Source: Suillus spraguei
Lineage: Eukaryota; Basidiomycota; Agaricomycetes; Boletales; Suillaceae
DNA: 39,682 nt
Assembly (NCBI GenBank): GCA_016800925.1
Contig: JABCPU010000546.1
Location: forward strand, 1 to 39,682
Reading direction: 5' to 3'
Within the stretch, counting starts at the first letter, position 1. The number at the start of each line of letters is the position of its first letter. Positions 32,872 to 39,682 of this stretch are shown in pieces. Below the pieces are notes generated by a model. It saw nothing but the letters and a program-made list of their open reading frames with translations, ran no database searches and was not told where the DNA came from. Made by a program: the position numbers and the translations under genes.

Positions 32872-34035
32872 GAACCTGGCCAGTGTGGTTACCACAAAGA
32901 ATCAAAATATGTTTCTTTGAACTACGCAGGTTCGAAACCTGCTGAACTACAGTTTTTTTCTATTGGAACACACTTTGGCATTCATTCATGGATTGTTTCT
33001 TTAGAAGTTCATCTTAACTGGTCTTAGCTAGGTGGTTGCCACAACAGAATCAAAATGTTCTTCTCTTCCACTGTGCAGGTTTGAACCTGCCGACGACAAG
33101 GTTTTTTCTGTCGGAACACTCCTTGACATTCACTCATTCACGGACGGTTTCTTTAGAAGTCGATTGTAACAGGCTTAGCCAGGTGGTTGCCACAACAGAA
33201 TCAAAATCTGTTTCTCTTGACTGCAGGTTGAAACCTGCTGAACTACATTTTTTTTCTATTGGAACACACTTTGGGATTCGTTCATAGATGTTTCTTTAGA
33301 AGTTCATCGTAATGGTCTAGCCAGGTGGTTGCCACAACAGAATCAAATTCTGTTTCTCTTGCAGCAGGCTCGAAACCTGCCGAGGACACTTTTTTCTATC
33401 GGAACACACTTGATATTCGTCATGATGGTTTCTTTGGAAGTTCATCGCAACTGGTCTTAGCCAGGTTTGCTACAACAGAATCAAAATCTGTTTCTCCTTG
33501 CTGTGCAGTTTGAAACCTGCTGACACAAGTTTTTTTCTATCGGAACACACCTTGACATTCACTTATGGTTTCTTTGAAGTTCATCGTAACTGGTCTAACC
33601 TGGTTGCTACAACATAATCAAAATCTGTTTCTCTAGGACTGTGCAGGATCGAAACCTGCTGATGCTGAGCTTTTTTCTATCGGAACGCATCTTGATATTC
33701 ACTCATCGGTAGTTTCTTTAGAAGTTCACCGCAACTGGTCTAGCCTGGTGGTTGCTACAACAGAATCAAAATCTGTTTCTCTTAGACTGCAGGCTTGAAA
33801 CCTGCCACGACGAGGTTTTTATCGAACACACCTTGATATTCACTCTGGACTTTCTTTGGAATTTCACTGTAAGTGGTCTAGCCTGGCGGTTGCTACAACA
33901 GACTTAAAATCTGTTTCTATTTGCTTGTGTAGAAAACCTGCCGATAACAACATTTTTTTCCAATCAAACACACCTCGTTACTGATGGATAGTTTCCTTAG
34001 AGGTTCATCTTGACTGGTCTTAGCCCTTGTGCAAA
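32872..34035 (+). repeat. Tandem array of eight and a part tRNA-Leu-like units, period about 140 bp
   Basis: Units start (A-box-like TAGCCAGGTGG or TAGCCTGGTGG, first unit TGGCCAGTGTGG) at about 32877, 33025, 33176, 33318, 33458, 33596, 33741 and 33879, with a truncated one at 34021. Each then has an anticodon-arm-like hairpin, ACAGA-ATCAAAA-TCTGT; loop positions 34-36 would be CAA. The unit at 33879 has CTTAAAA, that is TAA. Both are leucine anticodons. Next come a Leu-like long variable region, a T-arm/B box (GCAGG-TTCGAAA-CCTGC in the first unit, near-identical in most others) and, 8-12 nt later, a run of 5-8 T as in a Pol III terminator. A spacer of about 60 bp follows (GGAACACAC...TTTCTTTAGAAGTTCATC). 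A normal acceptor stem and D arm are not evident, so these are tRNA-like rather than standard tRNA genes. No reading frame spans the array. Confidence 0.7.
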
Positions 34036-35127
34036 TTGTTGTCGCAATATTAACATGGCGAGTCATACCTTCCGGACACGCGTCGAAACACTAATTACAT
34101 TGAGTGTTGTGACTCGTGAAGCTGCCGCAGGTTTTATGTAGTTCCTCTTCGGGCTTAGTCGATTGCATATTGGATGGATTGGTGTCTGCAGACGTGTCTG
34201 CGATATCAGGCGCTGATCTGTGGACCACTGCACAGCGTGTCTGCAGTGATTTTAGAATGCACTTGCGATCAAGAAGAACTTTGAGAGACCTATTAGTATT
34301 TTGAAACATTCTTTGCTGTCGGGGCACATAAAGGTGTGTCTTAATCACTGCGATCACTGTTCACCGTGACCAAGGTGGAAGCATCTTGTCTGAGACAAAC
34401 CTTCTAGATTTGGAAGCCATCATTGCGTTTTGGCATGGTTTATGCTTCGAAGGCACAAATTATTATTTCATCGTCTGCTTTCACAAGTTCTTGCGGCCAA
34501 AGCTCCAGATCTGCACAGCATTAAATTGAACAGTCGCGAGTCGCACAATGTGTTCGGAGGCAATAGAAGCTATTTACTTACTGGAAAAGGTTCTGAGAAA
34601 TAGAAGCCTTGGAAGTAGAGCACAGTGGCTGTAATTTTGGGCCTTATCTGAATTATTTGAAAATCTCGCATTGGGCCATACTATCTGTCACTTGACTCAT
34701 CCGTCTCTAAAGGTTATTGAAAAATATGTTGACAATTGCGAGCCGATTACGATCGAGTTCGATATCAACACTCACGCAAAATACTAACTCACAGGGGTAG
34801 TACCGTAGTAAAATGAAAAGCAAGCTGGTGGCCCTAATAAGAAATACAGTCGGTCATCTTCTTCGTACTTACTCGTCTCTCGCAGAAGAATTTGGCGTGA
34901 TGTACATCAAATCGTTGATAAAGCTGCCTCAGTGTTCGATGCACTGCCAGCGACACACGGCTGAAAAGCGCACCCTCAAACACATAACACTGTTCACTTG
35001 CCAAAGGTCTCTTCAGCACTTTCATCATCTCTCTTCGCTTTCGATAATTCAGTTTTTTATGCTATTGAGCTCTATCTGATTGTCAGCACGTACCATCAAC
35101 ATTTAAAAGCTTTCTTCGTCAGCATCA
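34036..35127. other. Interval without a supported gene
   Basis: No recognised gene. The right end (35010-35127) resembles the promoter of the intact WW-WD40 gene (ATCATCTCTCTTCGC and nearby sequence against 29868-29900). Confidence 0.4.
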
Positions 35128-35640
35128 TGGCCGAACCAAACACATTAGCAAACAGAGAGATGGAGAACGAGGAGTGAAATTAAACTCACCGGTGGTTAGC
35201 GTACCTCATCAGATGAAGGAAAAGGATCCACCACGCTATGGTGCGCAGTATCGCCAAGATGGCTTTGAGTAACTGCATTTTCATGCCTGCTAACTTGCTC
35301 GACGAAAAGCAGGTGGGAATAAAGCACTTCCTCCTCAATGGTGGCAGGATAAGTTGCTGGATGATAGAATATACCATCAAGATGGGACACTTGTAATGGC
35401 TTCATGTAACCGACCTTTACCAGGAGTGCGACTAGGTGAGCGAAGAATGTGCCACTATCAACGTGGAACTCATCGTAAAACATAGAGTATCCGGACAACT
35501 CGTTCCCGGATGCGAATGGCACATCTCACCTCTTGGTCGATCCTACTTCGTCGACCACAATATCCGGACCACGTCGGGGAGAAACTAATGCCAGAATGTC
35601 AGTCGGAGAGGAGAAATGATGGAAGTGATGAAAAGACGTT
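35128..35640 (+). pseudogene. N-terminal fragment of a WW-WD40 gene
   Basis: Matches exons 1-3 of the intact gene: YGAQYRQDGF, an intron starting GTAACT, ALPPQWWQDKLLDDRIYHQD, NRPLPGVRL with a GTGAGC donor, then PGCEWHISPLGRSYFVDHNI. It breaks off before the first WD40 repeat. A stop lies early in exon 1, the second WW tryptophan is lost (RTTSGRN, then a stop), and an apparent one-base change precedes ALPP. The promoter region is also duplicated. Non-functional. Confidence 0.85.
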
Positions 35641-37298
35641 GGGAGTGCATGGACAAGTGCCTAATCATACCTAAATCTGTCGGTGAGCGCCAAAATCAGG
35701 AGGTTATCGTTAGTGTGATATACCGAGTGGCGACTTGCGCAGGTCTATACGTACTAGTACCACTTCTCAGCCGACCAGAAATGCTTTAGTGAGAGATAAT
35801 AAGTCACTAGGGCTTTTCTTCATGTAAGTTTCTGAACTGCGGTCGTTGAACCTGACCGATCGAGTCTGATTCAAAGTTCACTGATCAGGGAAAATTCAAG
35901 TCACCACAGTTCAAGGACTTGTGGAATTCTTGAAACCTGTTTCCAGACGTCTTCAGACCAATTTTTGTGCGCATATCGCAGGCGTAGCTGGAGAAACCCG
36001 AGATACATGTCTGCTATCAGAGGACACCAGCTCGTCCAGTCAGACTGGTGCAATAATTGATTGTGTTAGTTGTCATTTGCGGGACTTGCCGAGACTAACA
36101 CCAATTTCCCAATTGAGTGCAGTACCTATATCTTGCTTACCTTCTCCGTTTCTGCCTCTCGCACTCAGTGACATTCACTACAGCTCCAAACCACCTGTTT
36201 CACTTTCAAGAGCCGTATTGGGCGATTGTTGAGTTTACCTCCCTACTATATTCTCAACTGGAACTTCTAGAAGGTCACCTGCATCTATAGCTCTTCGTTG
36301 TGTCAATCGATTTCTTTGTCTTTTTTCCCTTCAGTTATTGTCTTCGGCCCCTGTTGAACAAGAACAGGACCACTATCAGACTAAACTGATGGCTCGATCT
36401 GCAGCTGCTTGTTGGGAGAATCTGACCACCATCGATCACTGCCGCCGATTTGCTTCCGTTTTCCAGGTGTTCTTCGTCATGTTGCTATGTTACCCTGCCC
36501 CTTCGTCGTATTAATCCCTGGTCTTCAGAATATCTTATTGGCAGTGTGAATATTGTCGTCTAATCTCTCGTACCCTATGCTGCTGCATCTACTTAGTGTC
36601 TTTCATAGTAATCATCATAGAACTTCCATTGCTACTACCCTGATTTGCTACCCCAAACTCTTCCTGCTGTGATGCAAGTTGACACTGAAGTTTTGGAACA
36701 TGTTGTGTATCGCGCACTCGATGTTGTATCGCGTAGTTAATTAAAGTGGCATTTGGAGCGTCGTAGATACGTACCAGTGATGACAAACTATATATATTTC
36801 TCTCATTCCTCTTCGCATGTATCGAGGCATGATAACTCAGGACATGCAAAGAGGGATCATCGTACCTGAGGCCTGGATTACCACGGAATTGAAAGACCCG
36901 ATGTATGAAGTTCGTGCAGGACTATATACTGTGAAGTGAATGCGACGTTATTGTGAAGGCTCTCATAGAGCTGATACAAGGATAAAATTAAGCGTCCATC
37001 GACCAAACCAAACGCGGGAATTACAAAAGAATTATAATCGCTAAACTTATCAGACTCAACTTCATGAGAAATCTATCCATTGCAAACAACAGGGTGTCAT
37101 AAATGCGTTCATGCTACCTATTCTAAACAACCTCTCCTGATCCATGGTACTAAGTACAGAAACAACGCACAGAAGATAACTGCGAAGTTGAGTTCGTAAT
37201 GATTATGCATATCTAATAGTCTGCGTTTTACAGCGGCGCGGCGGCTCGGTTTCAAGTTCACATCGCAACGCCAAATCCAGGTTCGCCCAATGTACTGC
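35641..37298. other. Interval without a supported gene; 3' flank of ATP-citrate lyase
   Basis: Short frames only. The plus-strand frame at 35921-36232 (103 aa, Ser-rich) and the minus-strand frame at 36589-36849 have no recognised domain. A possible small exon with a GTGTTC donor lies at 36390-36466, but no gene can be built from it. Confidence 0.35.
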
Positions 37299-39682
37299 TC
37301 ACTGCATCTTCCCCAACACCCTCGGCTGACTCAAATCAGCGATGTTGATAAAGATATCATCAGCAGGGTGTCTGTAAAGTGGGGCACGCAGCCTCTTCTG
37401 GTCAAGGTGGTGTCCGATGAAGCCGATGCTACGGCCGAGGACAAAGAGACCGTTCAGAGTTCCGATCTTAATGTACTCGTCGGCTTCTTCAGGTGTGAAG
37501 GCGCCGCTGTCGCGCAAGAGGTCAACGAAACAGACAGCGATGCAGCCGTCAACATTGAGGATGAGCTGTGGAAGTGTTAGTTATGCTTTGGGGCGAGTGA
37601 GGATGAAATAACGTACAGTATCCTTCTTGCTCGAGGTTACTTTCTCAACAGCCAGGGCGTAGTCAAGAAGTGAGTGGCTTGGGAAGTTCTTCCTCACGTA
37701 TTCCTTGACGAGCTCAACACGTAGATCGGGGTTGTTCACTGATTTGATTTTGTGGCCAATACCGGAGACTGTTGGCCGCGTTAGTTTCGATATCACAAAT
37801 GACCGTAGAAGGAACGCTAAATGCGTAGACGAAAACAGAAACACTCACTGAGCTTATTCGCCTTCCTCGAGTTATCCACAAACTCCCTGGGCGTCAACCC
37901 GTATCCCGAGCTCCACTGAACATACTAGCAGCTTCATCAAGCGCCCCACCGAACCGACTCCCAATGGTCAACAAGCCACTCGCCAAACTCGAGATCAGAT
38001 CCTTGCCTGCGCGGGTAGCAACGATGGTGTTCATGGCACCACTAACAGCTGGACCGTGGTCTGCAGTAAGCATCAGTACCATCTCAATGAACTTGGTCGC
38101 CCAAGGGGGAAGACGGCGTTTGAACCAGAGGAGGGAGACAACTCCTCCAAGGCCGATATCTTCTCTGAAGACATCCGAGATACGCATGCCCGCATAGAGC
38201 AACTCCTGTCCACGCTCATCAGAGATCGTACTGATAAACGCAGCCGGCTTCCTGATAAGTCCCAACTCCTGTGCCCACTTGTAATCCATGGGAATCACGG
38301 CGGCTCGACATCTTTAGTGGGGACAATAACGCCCCGCGCGACGAGCGCCTCGTATGTACTTCTCAGAGCAGTAGGGAGCTCCTCGAAGGTGTCAGGCACG
38401 ATGAAACCTGCTTCGCGCATAGCCTTGTTCTTGGCATCTGCCGTCTCGCTATCGCTATTTGCCATACTCCCTGCGTGTCCGAACTGCACCTCCGTAGCGA
38501 ACATACTCGCGCAAGTTCCGATAGCCCATGCGACAATGGGTTTCTTGATCTGACCGGATTTGACCGCTTCAATGACGCGATATTCTTCGACACCACCGAC
38601 TTCACCGAGGAGGACAAGCATTTTGCATGCGGGGTCAGCTTCGTAGCGGAGGAGGTGGTCAATGAAGGTCGAGCCTGGGTAACGGTCACCGCCGATGGCA
38701 ATGCCTTCGTAAGTACCGTTTGTGACGAGGCTGAGGATGTTGTTGAGTTCGTTGGACATTCCTCCGGATTTGGAGACGTAGCCGACACTGCCGGGGCGGT
38801 AGAGTTTGGAGGCGATGATGTTGTCCATCATACTGGAAGAATCTTGATGTCAGCGCGAGTCAAGCACAAAGTGGCGAACCTACCCTCCGGAATTACCGAT
38901 CCTGAAGCAACCAGGCTTGATCCCACCAACAGTAGCAGGGCCGATGATCAACACACCCTTTTCCTTTGCCTTCCACAGAATCTCCCTCGCTTGGCGTTCT
39001 GGGACACCCTCGGCGATCAACGCAATGGCCTTAATACTCTCGTACCCCAAACACTCCATGGTACTGCTATAAACACTTCTGCTGGATGCAAAGTTAACAA
39101 CGACATCGACGTCAGGGTGCTTCTTGACGGCTTCTTCGAGAGAAGTGTATACAGGGAGAAGAGTCTCGCGTGTGCCCCAGTAGAATTTCTGAATGTGGTG
39201 TCCACCGAAGGGGTAGATCATAGCTGCTACGCTCGGACGCGCGCGCTTACAGCTGTAATCAAAGTCCAACATTCCCTGGATGGCACGTGGTTGAAGACCA
39301 TAGACAAAGCTGCGGGTCTCTTCGTCAAATGGTCTGTATGCTGGCCTAGAGCTCTTGGTGCCTTCGCCGGAATCGAAACGGGCAACGACGTCATTGGGCT
39401 GGGTACGTTCGCCGTCTGCGTGGATGGTTCCGACATCGCTAGCCCCGGCTCGGGTGTTGCGGGTGAGATCTTAGGAGAGCCGGGTGCGGTGGCAGGGACG
39501 CTTGTAGGTGCTGTTGCGCTCGTTGTGGATTTGAGTCCCGAGGGCAAGGGGTACGATCTCGGTGATGTGGGTATCGGGACCGAAAACACGAATTGGGACG
39601 CCGAGGGATTCACCTAAATGTGTCAGTGTTAATAATATGCTAATGTATGTGTGAAATGGACGAACCGAGCAGACGCATAGCT
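37299..39682 (-). CDS. acl1: ATP-citrate lyase, fused fungal/animal-type subunit, 3' part; four frame breaks
   Basis: Cleaves cytosolic citrate with ATP and CoA to acetyl-CoA and oxaloacetate, supplying acetyl-CoA for lipid and sterol synthesis. Exons: 39666-39682 (partial), 38884-39613, 38832 down to 37849, 37617-37768, 37299-37565; introns 52, 51, 80 and 51 nt, GT-AG. Order of features: [16 protein letters not shown], a Thr/Pro/Ser-rich linker, [20 protein letters not shown], the CoA-ligase region [31 protein letters not shown] with the phosphohistidine, then the citrate-synthase-like domain ([62 protein letters not shown]). The sequence is very close to known orthologues, yet the frame shifts at 39536-39540, 39434-39442, 38296-38297 and 37894-37897. 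The N-terminal ATP-grasp half lies outside the window. Confidence 0.9.

Noticed and set aside
32740..33513. Short plus-strand frames across the repeat array
   Set aside because: The unit length is not a multiple of three and changes between units, so frames do not continue from unit to unit. The sequence is better explained as RNA-like repeats.
32877..34020. Calling the array units standard tRNA-Leu genes
   Set aside because: No convincing 7-bp acceptor stem or D arm can be paired in any unit, so only tRNA-like status is claimed.
32872..34035. CRISPR-like repeat array
   Set aside because: Units of about 140 bp diverge throughout, there are no unique spacers of fixed length, and the genome is eukaryotic.
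38271..39617. 448-codon open frame on the plus strand
   Set aside because: It lies antisense to ATP-citrate lyase exons, has no recognisable domain, and its length follows from the high G+C coding bias of the opposite strand.

Overview
The window looks like nuclear DNA of a mushroom-forming basidiomycete (Agaricomycetes). The reasons are genes split by many GT-AG introns of about 50-80 nt, exons as short as 7-18 nt, and the gene content: DUF3602 GRGG-repeat proteins, a berberine-bridge-type FAD oxidase, a Plavaka-type transposase relic, WW-WD40 proteins, M28 leucine aminopeptidases and a fused fungal ATP-citrate lyase. All exon joins were read by eye and tested by reading-frame arithmetic. 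No search or expression data were available.

Left part (1-5500): a duplicated block carrying DUF3602 genes on the minus strand. One runs off the left edge, one is nearly complete (3428-4124), and a decayed fragment lies beside it. A broken SKP1 copy lies between the duplicated blocks. At 6449-8441 is an intact ten-exon secreted FAD oxidase (minus strand, 503 aa). From 8900 to 15000 the DNA is mobile and decaying: a Plavaka transposase pseudogene, an acidic ORF, a broken gene possibly of the DUF6532 type, and inverted and dispersed repeats.

Middle (15290-26010): a tandem duplication of about 5.2 kb. Each unit holds a secreted leucine aminopeptidase (plus strand) and, convergent to it, an amino-acid permease (minus strand). 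Together these look like a module that releases amino acids outside the cell and imports them. Both peptidases are intact (425 aa each). The right permease is intact (23 exons, 545 aa, including exons of 7, 9, 12, 8 and 14 nt). The left permease has two frame-breaking indels.

Right part (27400-35700): a small birth-and-death family of WW-WD40 genes, with one near-complete member (29904-32106), a C-terminal half, an N-terminal piece and an inverted tail fragment. Between members, at 32870-34030, lies a tandem array of about 140-bp units. Each unit looks like a tRNA-Leu-derived Pol III unit: A-box-like, Leu-like anticodon hairpin, T-arm or B box, then a T run. It is the most unusual structure here. 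The window ends in ATP-citrate lyase (minus strand, 5' end outside), whose protein is highly conserved but whose reading frame is broken four times by small length changes.
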